Under the pieces are notes generated by a model. It had not been told where the DNA came from. It did no database searches and saw only the letters and a program-made list of their open reading frames with translations. Both the position numbers and the translations under genes were made by a program. This document shows positions 36,448-46,455 of a DNA stretch of 64,000 nt, in pieces (position 1 is the stretch's first letter; each line of letters starts with the position of its first letter). The stretch spans positions 1,081,001 to 1,145,000 of the forward strand of contig NZ_CP066167.1 in assembly GCF_016132545.1 (NCBI RefSeq), read 5' to 3'. The stretch is from Spongiibacter nanhainus. Lineage in GTDB: Bacteria > Pseudomonadota > Gammaproteobacteria > Pseudomonadales > Spongiibacteraceae.

Positions 36448-37253
36448 TGTACGACATAAGCGACCTCCAGGCCCTGATGGCTCGCCTTCGCGACCCGGTG
36501 GACGGCTGTCCCTGGGACCTCAAGCAGAGCTTCCGCAGTATTGTGCCCCATACGCTGGAGGAGGTTTATGAGTTGGTGGATGCCATCGAACAGGACGACC
36601 TGCCCCAGGTGCGACAGGAATTGGGGGATGTGCTATTTCAGTTGATCTTTTACAGCCAGCTTGCCAGTGAGCAGGGCAACTTCGATTTTAGTCAGGTGGT
36701 AAACGATATCACCGCTAAATTGCTGCGCCGCCATCCCCATGTGTTCCCCGAGGGGACCCTGAACAGTCGGCGTGATGGCCAAGCCCCTCAGGATGACGCG
36801 ATTAAGGCGCGTTGGGAGGCCATCAAATCGGAGGAGCGGCGGGAGAAGGCTCAGCACAGTCTTATGGACGATATTCCCGCTGCACTACCTGCTCTCACCC
36901 GCTCTGCCAAGCTTCAAAAGCGGGCGCGTCAATTCGGTTTTGATTGGCAGGATATCTCGGGGGTTGTGGCCGCCCTTCACGATGAGTTGGAGGAGCTTGA
37001 AGAGGCCAGACAAAGCGGCGACAAGGCAAAAATCGCCGATGAAATGGGGGATGTACTGTTCTCAGCCGTCAATCTGTGTCGGCACCTATCCCTCGACCCG
37101 GAAGCCGTATTGCGGGACGCGGGGCGCAAGTTTGAGCGGCGCTTCCGTTATGTTGAGGCCCGGGCCCTGGAACAGGGTGTCGCATCAAGCAGTGATGAGG
37201 TTAACCCACAGCTGGACCTGTTTTGGACCGAGGCCAAACGCCAGGGTTTATAA
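36447..37253 (+). CDS. mazG: Nucleoside triphosphate pyrophosphohydrolase MazG
   Basis: A 268-residue all-alpha NTP pyrophosphatase with two MazG repeats. The first carries GCPWDLKQSFRSIVPHTLEE and an EELGD-like cluster (RQELGDVLFQ). The second has DELEELEEA and DEMGDVLFSAVN with its Mg-binding acidic residues. It removes aberrant nucleotides and is tied to ppGpp metabolism in enterics. The ATG overlaps the relA stop, indicating coupled translation. Convergent with the small gene that follows. Confidence 0.95.
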   Translation: MYDISDLQALMARLRDPVDGCPWDLKQSFRSIVPHTLEEVYELVDAIEQDDLPQVRQELGDVLFQLIFYSQLASEQGNFDFSQVVNDITAKLLRRHPHVFPEGTLNSRRDGQAPQDDAIKARWEAIKSEERREKAQHSLMDDIPAALPALTRSAKLQKRARQFGFDWQDISGVVAALHDELEELEEARQSGDKAKIADEMGDVLFSAVNLCRHLSLDPEAVLRDAGRKFERRFRYVEARALEQGVASSSDEVNPQLDLFWTEAKRQGL

Positions 37254-37260
37254 CGGTGTG

Positions 37261-37596
37261 TCAGTGCTGATCCTGGCGCTTGTATTTAGATAGATACTTG
37301 TCGGTCAGGTCCAAGTAGCGGGGGGTGGGACCGACATCCTCGTACATCGGATCGCCCATTTCGTCGGTGGCAACGACTTTGTCACCGCGGATGTAGGGCA
37401 TCACACTCTCCAGCTCGTCCAGTGAGGCGCTAAGCAGGTCGCTGATTAGCTCTTCCACACTGCGGCGCGGATACAGCTCTGCCAGAGCCTGGAGCCGGGC
37501 GGCGTCCTTGATAGGCAAGCGGACCTCGTAAGTGTCGGCGGTGAGTGTACCGCCAGCGGTTTGCTCCCAGAGTTTGAGCAAGTCTTTCACGGTCAT
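37261..37596 (-). CDS. Conserved small protein, Pseudomonas 'pili tip component'-like
   Basis: A 111-residue soluble acidic protein without signal peptide or membrane segment. The stretches RLPIKDAARLQALAELYPRR, VEELISDLLSASLDELE and GDPMYEDVGPTPRYL are recognisable from a family conserved near relA/mazG in pseudomonads. That family is sometimes labelled type 1 pili tip component, with no visible basis in the sequence: a cytoplasmic protein cannot be a pilus tip adhesin. The middle part (SVEELISDLL) has the look of a ribbon-helix-helix-like or coiled segment. The function is unknown. Convergent with mazG. Confidence 0.75.
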   Translation of the reverse strand: MTVKDLLKLWEQTAGGTLTADTYEVRLPIKDAARLQALAELYPRRSVEELISDLLSASLDELESVMPYIRGDKVVATDEMGDPMYEDVGPTPRYLDLTDKYLSKYKRQDQH

Positions 37597-38738
<1,142 letters not shown>

Positions 38739-38761
38739 TCCAGTGACCCGCTAGAGAAATG

Positions 38762-38787
38762 AAAGGCGCCATTCGGCGCCTTTTTTT
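38762..38787 (+). terminator. Rho-independent terminator after adk
   Basis: AAAGGCGCC-ATTC-GGCGCCTTT forms a perfect GC-rich stem with a four-base loop, followed by a run of seven T. It lies 23 bases after the adk stop. Confidence 0.9.
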
Positions 38788-38867
38788 ATGTCCGTGACAA
38801 TCTCTGGCGCTACTGGTGTCGTATCGGGATAATAACTTTCAATTGCATCGACAACAGGTAACTGAGT

Positions 38868-39854
38868 ATGAAATCCGCCATTGTTTTGGTGAACCTCGGC
38901 ACCCCTTCTGCACCAACCGCAACGGCGGTGAGACGTTTTTTAAAACAATTTCTTTCCGATCGGCGAGTGGTAGAGGTACCACGGCCCATATGGTGGCTGA
39001 TATTGAACCTTATCATCTTGCCATTTCGCTCCCCCCGTGTGGCAAAAAACTACAATGAAATATGGATGGGGGGGCAGTCCCCGTTGAGGGTCTTCTGTGA
39101 GCGATTGCAGGGACAACTGGCGGCGGCTATTCAACAGCAGTCTTTATCTGCACCTGTACAGGTGGAGTTGGCGATGACCTACGGTGATCCCAGTATTGAG
39201 GATGTGCTGTCACGTCTGGGGCGGGAAGGGGTCGAGCGAATCTTTTTTCTGCCCCTGTTTCCGCAGTACTCGGCGACAACGACTGCCGCGGTGCTGGATC
39301 AGGTAACCCAATTTTACTCTCGCCAGCGCGATATACCTCAGTGGAGCTGGCTGCGGGATTACCACGATCACCCCGCCTTTATTCAGGCTTTGGCCGACCG
39401 CGTTCGAGCACATTGGCAAGAAAAGGGACGCGGCGACAAACTGTTAATGTCTTTTCACGGCATACCCAAGCGCAATGTTGAGCTGGGCGACCCTTATCAA
39501 TCGCAGTGTGAGGGAACGGCCAGTGCACTGGCGGCGGCCCTGTCGTTGGAAGAAGATCAATGGATGATGACCTTTCAGTCGAGACTGGGTAAGGCCGAGT
39601 GGTTGCAGCCCTATACCGACAAAACCTTGGCGGCATTGCCATCTCAAGGCGTAAAACGCCTTGACGTTATATGTCCGGCATTTGCCGTTGAGTGCTTGGA
39701 AACGCTGGAAGAAATTGATGGAGAAGGACAGGAGATTTTTCGCGACGCGGGCGGCGAATCGTTCAACTATATTCCTTGCCTCAATGACCATGCTGTTCAT
39801 ACCGAGGCTCTTCTGACTCTTTGTGAACCCTTCTTGCGTGAACTACACAATTAG
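38868..39854 (+). CDS. hemH: Ferrochelatase
   Basis: A 328-residue enzyme that inserts Fe2+ into protoporphyrin IX, the last step of heme synthesis. The N-terminus VLVNLGTPSAP, the signature MSFHGIPKRNVELGDPY with the metal-site His, and LAMTYGDPSI are typical. The C-terminal CPAFAVECLETLEEI contains a Cys but not a complete [2Fe-2S] ligand set. It follows adk, as in Pseudomonas. Heme supply fits the nearby oxidase and P450 genes only in a general sense. Confidence 0.95.
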   Translation: MKSAIVLVNLGTPSAPTATAVRRFLKQFLSDRRVVEVPRPIWWLILNLIILPFRSPRVAKNYNEIWMGGQSPLRVFCERLQGQLAAAIQQQSLSAPVQVELAMTYGDPSIEDVLSRLGREGVERIFFLPLFPQYSATTTAAVLDQVTQFYSRQRDIPQWSWLRDYHDHPAFIQALADRVRAHWQEKGRGDKLLMSFHGIPKRNVELGDPYQSQCEGTASALAAALSLEEDQWMMTFQSRLGKAEWLQPYTDKTLAALPSQGVKRLDVICPAFAVECLETLEEIDGEGQEIFRDAGGESFNYIPCLNDHAVHTEALLTLCEPFLRELHN

Positions 39855-40031
39855 GGTGTTAGTTGTATTTCATTCCATTGTTTTTGAAGAAACTGAGTTA
39901 AAAAAACAAAAAAATGGAAAAAAATCGTAAAAAACGCCGTATATAGTGCCGAATGTTTTGCGCTGGTTATTATCTGTGCTATTTTTTACAAGACATTTCT
40001 AAGACTTTCCTTTAACTAAGGAGAATAAAAG

Positions 40032-40862
40032 ATGGCTGCAGCTAAACCGAAGCGTAAAGTGGGGCGCAAAGCCAGTGCCGCAAAACGACCAGCAACTCGC
40101 CGTAAGAGTTCGCTCGCCGATTCTGCGCTGGTTAAAAAGGCCGAGCAGGGCCTCGCTAAAGTAGAAAGCATGATCGACAAGGAGCGTGAATCAGTAGCGG
40201 CGGCAAAGAAAAAAGCCGAAGCGGCTGTAGCCAAAGCCAAGTCGTCTGCCAAAGCCGCCGATAAAAAAGCGGCTAAACGTGCCAAAGCGGCATTGACCAA
40301 AGCCAATGCGAAACTGCGTCAGACGCGAACCAAGCTCAATAAGAGTAAGTCCGACCTGAGCAGTGCCAAAGCGGTTGCCAAGATTAAGGCGTCTGAAGAA
40401 GCTGTACGTCAAAAAATTAATGAGCGCGCAGAGGCTCTTGCCAGTAAAGCAGAGTCCGACCTGGAAAAAGCGCTTAAGCAGTTCGAGCAGCGCTTTAAGA
40501 AGAAGCGTTTGGCTGAGAACAAGAAAAAGCTTGCGGAAATCGAGCGCAAGTTGGTCAGCAAACACAAGCAGGCCACTAAGCAACTGGCCAGCAAAGTGGG
40601 TGATGCCAAATTGTTGGCTGAGGCAAAGGTGGGCGTGAAGAAGAAAGCGGCTACCAAGAAAAAGGCCGCCAAGAAAAAAGCTACGGCTAAAAAGGCGGTT
40701 GCCAAGAAAAGCGCACCCAAGAAGGCAGCTAGCAAGAAAAAAGCCGCGCCAAAGAAAGCAGCAGCCAAAAAGGTAGCAGCTAAAAAGGCGCCGGCGAAAA
40801 GAGCGGCCGCCAAGAAAGCAGCGCGAAAAAAAGCACCAGCTAAAAAGGCCGCAGCCAAGTAA
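40032..40862 (+). CDS. Histone H1-like Lys/Ala-rich DNA-binding protein (AlgP-like)
   Basis: A 276-residue, strongly basic, low-complexity protein. Residues 1-30 are basic, about 30-200 form a charged coiled coil (KAEQGLAKVESMIDKERES, LEKALKQFEQRFKKKRL), and from about 205 to the end there are repeated Lys/Ala-rich units of the KKAAAKK, KKAPAKK type ending KAAAK. This is the layout of AlgP/AlgR3 and other bacterial histone H1-like proteins, which bind DNA and in Pseudomonas affect alginate-gene expression. It has a strong AAGGAG site and lies behind an A-rich tract (39895-39940). Its own terminator follows. Relevant neighbour in the window: the algU-mucABC locus. Confidence 0.85.
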   Translation: MAAAKPKRKVGRKASAAKRPATRRKSSLADSALVKKAEQGLAKVESMIDKERESVAAAKKKAEAAVAKAKSSAKAADKKAAKRAKAALTKANAKLRQTRTKLNKSKSDLSSAKAVAKIKASEEAVRQKINERAEALASKAESDLEKALKQFEQRFKKKRLAENKKKLAEIERKLVSKHKQATKQLASKVGDAKLLAEAKVGVKKKAATKKKAAKKKATAKKAVAKKSAPKKAASKKKAAPKKAAAKKVAAKKAPAKRAAAKKAARKKAPAKKAAAK

Positions 40863-40873
40863 TCGCGGCGTTC

Positions 40874-40894
40874 GGCTCCGGCACTACCGGAGCC
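40874..40894. repeat. Perfect 8-bp inverted repeat after the histone-like gene
   Basis: GGCTCCGG-CACTA-CCGGAGCC forms a stable hairpin just after the stop codon, without a T-tract. It could slow 3' degradation or help termination ahead of the true terminator 25 bases downstream. Confidence 0.5.
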
Positions 40895-40918
40895 GCTGAT
40901 CGAGGTAAGCTTTAGTGG

Positions 40919-40944
40919 GGGAGAGCATAAGCTCTCCCTTTTTT
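40919..40944 (+). terminator. Rho-independent terminator after the histone-like gene
   Basis: GGGAGAGC-ATAA-GCTCTCCC is a perfect 8-bp stem followed by TTTTTT. Confidence 0.9.
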
Positions 40945-41078
40945 GTGGGTGACTGTTTTTGGTTGTCTGATTTTAGTGGTCTGAACCTGGCGGGCTTATG
41001 TAAAAGATGGGGTGATACAAACCTGCTAAGGCTGCGGACTCAACCAGGAGCGGATTGGATAGCTACCCCTCACGGGCA

Positions 41079-41648
41079 TTACTGCGGCGCGTCATCTTTA
41101 GAATTGATATTGCTAAAGTTCTCAGCGCTGTCGCTGAAGTCGACAGCAATGGCTCCCTCCCCCTCGTACCAGCGGTATACGCTGCGCTCACCGCTGGCGA
41201 GATAATCCTGTAGCGAAGACTGATAGCGGCGGTCTATTAAAGCGTAGAGGTACTGGCCACGCTGCCCGTCATGGGCGTAAGCAATGCCGGCATCACTGTG
41301 TTGTAATGCTGAGCTCAACCGGGAGTAGCAGTTTAATGGCGGGTGCGGATTGTCGCAGGGTAAGGTGAGCAATTGTGCGCTGGATGAGGCTGCAAACCCT
41401 GCCGCGATGCCGGCCAGAGGGCCCTGGAAATCGACAAGCTCGTCACTCACTGTGTCGGCGTAGTGAGTGTAACGATCGCGATTGCGATTGCAGCTGATCA
41501 GGCGCTGCCCGGGCCAGTCGTGAACCCGGTTGATAAGGTGTTCAATCAGGGGAGCGCCCTGCCAATCCAGCAGGCCTTTATCGATACCGCCCATGCGTCT
41601 CCCGGCGCCGCCGGCGAGAATCAGTACTGTTAAATCTGCATTTGGCAT
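41079..41648 (-). CDS. mobA: Molybdenum cofactor guanylyltransferase
   Basis: A 189-residue nucleotidyltransferase that attaches GMP to molybdopterin. The signature LILAGGAGRRMGGIDKGLL is at the N-terminus, followed by ISCNRNRDRY and the metal-binding TLPCDNPHPP (the usual CD-x-P region). ATG 41648 has AAGGGTG upstream; a GTG nine bases earlier is the alternative. It stands alone and divergent from tsaB, with no other moa/mob gene in the window. Its presence implies at least one MGD-containing oxidoreductase elsewhere in the genome. Confidence 0.88.
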   Translation of the reverse strand: MPNADLTVLILAGGAGRRMGGIDKGLLDWQGAPLIEHLINRVHDWPGQRLISCNRNRDRYTHYADTVSDELVDFQGPLAGIAAGFAASSSAQLLTLPCDNPHPPLNCYSRLSSALQHSDAGIAYAHDGQRGQYLYALIDRRYQSSLQDYLASGERSVYRWYEGEGAIAVDFSDSAENFSNINSKDDAPQ

Positions 41649-41762
41649 TATCTTCACCCTTAGCCGCTAGTTGGCCGGTCGCGGCTTCCCGCTCTGGCTG
41701 AGAAGCTGTGCTATGATGCCCGCGTCTTAACTGCAATGCCAACTGCGCCACCAAGCTTATTT

Positions 41763-42443
41763 ATGCCCACTATTCTCGCCGTTGAATCCGCTACTGATGC
41801 CTGTTCTGTTGCATTGCTTGTCAATGGCGACATCGAGGAAGATTTTCGGGTTGAGCCCCGCCGCCATACCCGCTTGCTGCTGCCGATGATCGACGCATTG
41901 CTAAAAAAATGCGACATCGACGTGCATCAGCTCGACGCCATTGCCTTTTCTGCCGGTCCGGGGTCCTTTACCGGCCTTAGGGTTTGTGCGGGAACGGTTC
42001 AGGGCCTGGCATTTGCCGCAGCGTGTCCGGTGATTCCCCTTTCTACACTGGCGGTCTTGGCCCAGACCTGTGTGGCTCAACACCAGTTAGACGATGGTGC
42101 CCGGGTGCTGGCTTCGCTGGATGCACGCATGGATGAGGTCTATTGGGGAGATTACCATGTGGCGCATGGGCTGGTTGAAGCGAGAGATGAAGATCGTTTA
42201 CTGGCGCCCACCTCGGTCTCGGTAGACGAGCATGGTAAGCAGGCTATTTTCGCAGTGGGTAGCGGTTGGCAGTATCGAGATAGTTTCTCTATGGCATCGG
42301 CGCCTCAGGTTGTGGATACGTCGATGCTGCCCCGCGCTAAAGCAATGCTACCTCTTGCGGAACGCGCCTGGAGCAACGGTATGGCGGTGTCGCCGGACCA
42401 GGCTATCCCAATTTATTTGCGCGAAAGTGTCGCCTGGAAATAG
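41763..42443 (+). CDS. tsaB: tRNA threonylcarbamoyladenosine synthesis protein TsaB
   Basis: A 226-residue ASKHA-fold protein that supports TsaD in making t6A37 of ANN-decoding tRNAs. Markers are TILAVESATDACSVAL, RHTRLLLPMIDALL, AFSAGPGSFTGLRV and AQGL-type FAAACPVIPLSTLAVLA. ATG 41763 begins at the first strand and matches known starts; an upstream ATG nine codons earlier is in frame. uppP follows after 30 bases. Confidence 0.93.
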   Translation: MPTILAVESATDACSVALLVNGDIEEDFRVEPRRHTRLLLPMIDALLKKCDIDVHQLDAIAFSAGPGSFTGLRVCAGTVQGLAFAAACPVIPLSTLAVLAQTCVAQHQLDDGARVLASLDARMDEVYWGDYHVAHGLVEARDEDRLLAPTSVSVDEHGKQAIFAVGSGWQYRDSFSMASAPQVVDTSMLPRAKAMLPLAERAWSNGMAVSPDQAIPIYLRESVAWK

Positions 42444-42473
42444 ACGCTTCATCGTATTAAGGAATATCGATTC

Positions 42474-43274
42474 ATGGATCCCATACAGGCCATCATTCTG
42501 GCATTGATCCAGGGTTTAACGGAATTTCTGCCCATCTCCAGCTCCGGTCATTTGATTTTGCCCCAGACCTTGCTGGGTTGGCAGGATCAGGGTTTAGCCT
42601 TCGATGTCGCAGTACATATCGGCTCGCTGGTGGCAGTGATCGGTTACTTTCGCCGCGACGTTGTGAGCTTGCTGGGCAACTGGTCGAGCTCGGTGATACA
42701 GCGTCGTGAAGTGGGTGACAGTCGTCTCGCCTGGTTGGTGATTCTGGCAACAATGCCAGCGGTCTTGGCGGGACTGTTGTTTAACGATGTGATTGAGCAG
42801 CACTTACGCAGTGCCGCGGTACTGGCGACCACCACATTGGTGTTTGGCCTGCTGTTGGGGCTGGGAGATTACAGCCGTCGAGAAAACCGAACTCTCACAG
42901 ATATCGGTATCGGGATTGCGCTGCTGGTGGGCCTCGCTCAGGCCATCGCATTAGTGCCGGGCACCTCCCGCTCCGGAATTACCATCACGGCGGCCCTGCT
43001 GTTGGGGCTGGGGCGGGCGGACGCCGCGCGCTTTTCCTTCCTGTTGTCCATGCCGATTATTGCCGCTGCCGGGTGTTACAAATTGTTGGAGTTGCTGCAG
43101 AGCAGCGGCCCGGTAGAGTGGGGCAATCTGGCATTGGGCTTTGCCGTATCAGCGCTCAGTGCCTATCTGTGCATCGCCGCCTTTATGCAGTGGATTGAGC
43201 GGGTTGGTATGATGCCCTTTGTGATTTATCGCATCGTATTGGCTGCTGTCATTGTCATGGTGGCCATGCCGTAA
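42474..43274 (+). CDS. uppP: Undecaprenyl-diphosphatase
   Basis: A 266-residue membrane phosphatase (BacA type) recycling the lipid carrier for peptidoglycan. The motif ALIQGLTEFLPISSSGHLIL with its catalytic Glu residues and the second site LVPGTSRSGITITAALLLGL are intact. About eight hydrophobic segments are visible. It confers bacitracin tolerance when overproduced in other species. It follows tsaB; the next gene starts 25 bases after its stop. Confidence 0.95.
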   Translation: MDPIQAIILALIQGLTEFLPISSSGHLILPQTLLGWQDQGLAFDVAVHIGSLVAVIGYFRRDVVSLLGNWSSSVIQRREVGDSRLAWLVILATMPAVLAGLLFNDVIEQHLRSAAVLATTTLVFGLLLGLGDYSRRENRTLTDIGIGIALLVGLAQAIALVPGTSRSGITITAALLLGLGRADAARFSFLLSMPIIAAAGCYKLLELLQSSGPVEWGNLALGFAVSALSAYLCIAAFMQWIERVGMMPFVIYRIVLAAVIVMVAMP

Positions 43275-43299
43275 TGCCTCTTTCGCTTGGGGAGCAAAC

Positions 43300-44178
43300 A
43301 TGAACGTCGCTTTTATTGGTCTGGGCACGATGGGTGCGCCCATGGCCGGGCATCTGCTGAAATCGGACTGTGCACTGCGGGTTTATAATCGCGGTGCAGC
43401 GCGGGCTCAGCAATGGAGCGAGCGCTTCGGCGCGCCGGTGTCTCAAACCGTTGCCGAGGCGGTCGCGGAAGCCGATGTGGTTGCGCTGTGTCTGGGTGCC
43501 GACGAGGATGTTCGGGCTATGGTTAGCGAGCACTTGCTGGCGCACTTGAAGGCCGGGGTCGTTATCGTCGACCATTCCACAACCTCGGCTGCATTGGCCC
43601 GGGACATGTCTGCCTTGTGTGACAAACAGCAGGTCGCCTTTATCGACGCGCCGGTCTCCGGTGGCCAGGCGGGTGCCGAAGCGGGCAAGTTAACCGTGAT
43701 GGCCGGAGGTCGCGAAGAAGCCTTTGCTCGAATCGAGCCGGTGCTCGACGGCTACGCGGCCAAGTATCGCCTGGTGGGTGAGTCTGGAGCGGGGCAGCTG
43801 GCCAAGATGGTTAACCAGGTCTGCATTGCCGGCTTATTACAGGGTTTGGCCGAGGGCATTCATTTAGGGCAGAGCGCTGGCCTGGATATGGAGGCCGTGC
43901 TGGATACCATCTCCGGCGGTGCGGCGCAGTCCTGGCAGATGGATAACCGGGCGTCCACCATGCTGAAGGGCCAGTACGACTTTGGATTTGCGGTGGACTG
44001 GATGCGCAAGGACCTGGGCTATGTTCTGGACGAGGCCCGGCGTCAGGGCGCATCGCTGCCTGTTACCGCCCTGGTCGACCAGTTTTATGCCCAGGTTCAG
44101 CAATTGGGCGGTGGCCGCAACGACACCTCCAGTCTGTTGAGGGCACTGCAATCCTCATTGAAAGGCGAGCAACATTGA
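43300..44178 (+). CDS. Beta-hydroxyacid dehydrogenase (3-hydroxyisobutyrate dehydrogenase family)
   Basis: A 292-residue NAD(P)-dependent dehydrogenase. Rossmann motif FIGLGTMGAPMAGHL, substrate-site DAPVSGGQAGAEAGKLTVMAGG region (split here as DAPVSGGQAGAE and AGKLTVMAGG), and the catalytic Lys in AGQLAKMVNQ are visible. ATG 43300 has GGGGAG upstream and begins at the nucleotide-binding strand. The exact substrate (3-hydroxyisobutyrate, tartronate semialdehyde or another short hydroxyacid) cannot be told. It lies between uppP and the aminopeptidase with no pathway partner nearby. Confidence 0.87.
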   Translation: MNVAFIGLGTMGAPMAGHLLKSDCALRVYNRGAARAQQWSERFGAPVSQTVAEAVAEADVVALCLGADEDVRAMVSEHLLAHLKAGVVIVDHSTTSAALARDMSALCDKQQVAFIDAPVSGGQAGAEAGKLTVMAGGREEAFARIEPVLDGYAAKYRLVGESGAGQLAKMVNQVCIAGLLQGLAEGIHLGQSAGLDMEAVLDTISGGAAQSWQMDNRASTMLKGQYDFGFAVDWMRKDLGYVLDEARRQGASLPVTALVDQFYAQVQQLGGGRNDTSSLLRALQSSLKGEQH

Positions 44179-44224
44179 ATACAACAAACATCGAGCCATG
44201 GCGACCAGCCTGAGAGATTTTTAA

Positions 44225-45505
44225 ATGATGACGCTTGAGCAATTTAATGAAGGGCTGACTCGCTTCCTGTCCCGCAGCCCGACTCCGTTTCACGCCTGTG
44301 CCACTATGGCTGAAACCCTGCAGGCCAACGGCTTTGTGGAACTGCAGGAAAAAGACGACTGGCAGCTACAGGCCGGCAAAGCCTACTATGTCATTCGCAA
44401 TGGCGGCTCGCTGGTGGCGTTCCGTGTGGGGCAAACCCCAGTGGCTGACAGCGGCTGGCATTTGGTGGGAGCCCACACCGACAGCCCCTGTTTGCGGGTC
44501 AAGCCGGAGCCGGTGCTGCATCGCCAGGGCTACTTCCAACTGGGTGTGGAGGTTTATGGCGGTGCCCTGCTCAACCCCTGGTTTGATCGCGACCTTGGCT
44601 TGGCGGGGCGAGTGAGTTACCGCGACGAAGCCGGTCAGTTGCAAAGCTGCCTGTTGGACACTCAGCGGCCGGTCGGGGTCATCCCCAGTTTGGCAATTCA
44701 TCTGGACCGGGAAGCCAATTCCAACCGAACCGTTAACGCCCAAACTGACTTGCCAGTGTTAATGGCCTGCACCGATAAAAAGCCCGACTTCAAAACCCTG
44801 TTAGCGCGTTTGCTGAAGGAAGGCGGCGTCGACGATGTTGCCACCGTGCTGGACTACGAGCTGAGTTTTTACGATTGCCAGCCACCAGAATGGGTTGGGC
44901 TGGAGCGGGAGTTTCTGGCCAGTGCCCGGCTGGACAATCTGTTGTCCTGTTATGTAGGCATGATGAGCATTATCTCGGCGGCGCCGGATCAGCACACAGT
45001 GCTGGTCTGTAACGATCACGAAGAAGTGGGCAGTCAGTCCTCCAGTGGTGCCCAGGGGCCCATGTTGGAGTCTGTACTGCGCCGTGTGGCGGGTGACGAA
45101 GTCAGCTGGCAGCGGGCAATTGCACACTCTACGCTGGTGTCGGTAGACAACGCCCACGGTGTCCATCCCAATTTCAGTCAGCGTCACGATGCCAATCACG
45201 GTCCGCTGTTAAATAAGGGCGCCGTGATCAAGATCAACGTCAATCAGCGCTATGCCACCAATAGCGACACCAGCGCGCTTTTCCGCCACCTCTGTGAACA
45301 GGTCGGGGAGCCCGTGCAAAGTTTTGTGGTGCGCAGCGATATGGCCTGTGGCAGTACCATCGGACCGATTACGTCATCGGCTATTGGTGTGGCGACCCTG
45401 GATGTGGGGGTGCCGACCTTTGCCATGCACTCGATTCGGGAGTTGGCGGGGCACCGGGATGCGGCCAGCCTGTGCAAAGTGTTAACGGCCTTTTTTAACC
45501 GTTGA
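44225..45505 (+). CDS. apeB: M18-family aspartyl aminopeptidase
   Basis: A 426-residue dinuclear-zinc metalloaminopeptidase. Metal and catalytic motifs are visible in order: VGAHTDSPCLRVK, SARLDNL, VCNDHEEVGSQSSSGAQGP, and MACGSTIGP; a final metal His is in FAMHSIREL. The family removes N-terminal acidic or neutral residues from peptides in the cytoplasm. A second ATG directly follows the first. Length is typical of bacterial members. Confidence 0.9.
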   Translation: MMTLEQFNEGLTRFLSRSPTPFHACATMAETLQANGFVELQEKDDWQLQAGKAYYVIRNGGSLVAFRVGQTPVADSGWHLVGAHTDSPCLRVKPEPVLHRQGYFQLGVEVYGGALLNPWFDRDLGLAGRVSYRDEAGQLQSCLLDTQRPVGVIPSLAIHLDREANSNRTVNAQTDLPVLMACTDKKPDFKTLLARLLKEGGVDDVATVLDYELSFYDCQPPEWVGLEREFLASARLDNLLSCYVGMMSIISAAPDQHTVLVCNDHEEVGSQSSSGAQGPMLESVLRRVAGDEVSWQRAIAHSTLVSVDNAHGVHPNFSQRHDANHGPLLNKGAVIKINVNQRYATNSDTSALFRHLCEQVGEPVQSFVVRSDMACGSTIGPITSSAIGVATLDVGVPTFAMHSIRELAGHRDAASLCKVLTAFFNR

Positions 45506-45544
45506 AGCATTGCCGCCCGGCTATGGGCGGCAGCACGAGGCCTT

Positions 45545-46336
45545 TTATTGACCGCTAAAGCTGGGTTTGCGTTTCTCGATAAAGGCCGCTACGCCCTCCT
45601 GACCATCGGCGCTGCCGATGCAGCTAGCGATGCCGCGGCTCTCCAGCTCGAGTTGGGACTCCAGCGCCGTATCGTTACTCGTGAGGAGCAGGGCTTTAAT
45701 CTGGCCATAGGCCAAGGTCGGGCCTGCCGCCATGCGCTTGGCCAGTTTCAGTGCTTCTTCCTCTAGGGCATCGTCGGCCACCACGCTGGTGACCAGGCCC
45801 CACTCCTGAGCTTCAGTTGCGCTGAGCAGGCGGTTGGTAAACATTAACTCTTGCGCCCGTCGCAGGCCCACCAGTCGAGGAAGAATCGCGGAGGACCCGC
45901 CGTCCGGGCTGACCCCGAGGCCGGTGTAGGCCATGGTGAATTTGGCAGACTCGGCGGCGATCACTAAATCACCGGCGATGGCTAAGCTAAAGCCGGCGCC
46001 TGCCGCAGTGCCGTTAACAGCAACAATTAATGGTGAGCGCATGCGGGCAAACCGGGAGCTGGCGGCGTGCAGATAAGTGGTAATTTCCTTGAGCAGAGCC
46101 GGGGCTTGATCGCCGGCAGCGTGGAAGCTGGGCACGTCTCCACCGGCGCAAAAAATCTTCCCCGAGGAGGTGAGCAGCACTGCCCGTACATCTGGGTCTT
46201 CGTCGCAATCAATCGCCGCCAACATCAGTTCTCTTGCGAGCTCCACATTTATGCTGTGGGCATCGGCGGGGCGGTTAAGGCGCAAGGTGGCGAGGCCGTC
46301 CTGTTTTTCTAGAGTCAGGTATTGGAAATCGGTCAT
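45545..46336 (-). CDS. Enoyl-CoA hydratase/isomerase (PaaG-like crotonase)
   Basis: A 263-residue crotonase-fold protein. Oxyanion-hole motifs are SSGKIFCAGGDVPSF and NGTAAGAGFSLAIAGDLV; the CoA-site GLGVSPDGGSSAILPRLVG has Asp rather than the second catalytic Glu of classical hydratases. This single-acid pattern resembles the PaaG isomerase branch, so an isomerase is as likely as a hydratase. It is convergent with the aminopeptidase gene and not linked to the catabolic operon at the left end. Confidence 0.85.
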   Translation of the reverse strand: MTDFQYLTLEKQDGLATLRLNRPADAHSINVELARELMLAAIDCDEDPDVRAVLLTSSGKIFCAGGDVPSFHAAGDQAPALLKEITTYLHAASSRFARMRSPLIVAVNGTAAGAGFSLAIAGDLVIAAESAKFTMAYTGLGVSPDGGSSAILPRLVGLRRAQELMFTNRLLSATEAQEWGLVTSVVADDALEEEALKLAKRMAAGPTLAYGQIKALLLTSNDTALESQLELESRGIASCIGSADGQEGVAAFIEKRKPSFSGQ

Positions 46337-46455
46337 TTGGCTGTGTCTCAGGCTAAAAATCCAGCGGCAAGACTAGAGTAGCTGTTGGCGCCGGTCAATT
46401 TACAGTCTTGAATGAGCGCTTTATCCTTGCCCGCGCTGCGCCGGGAAACTTTCTC

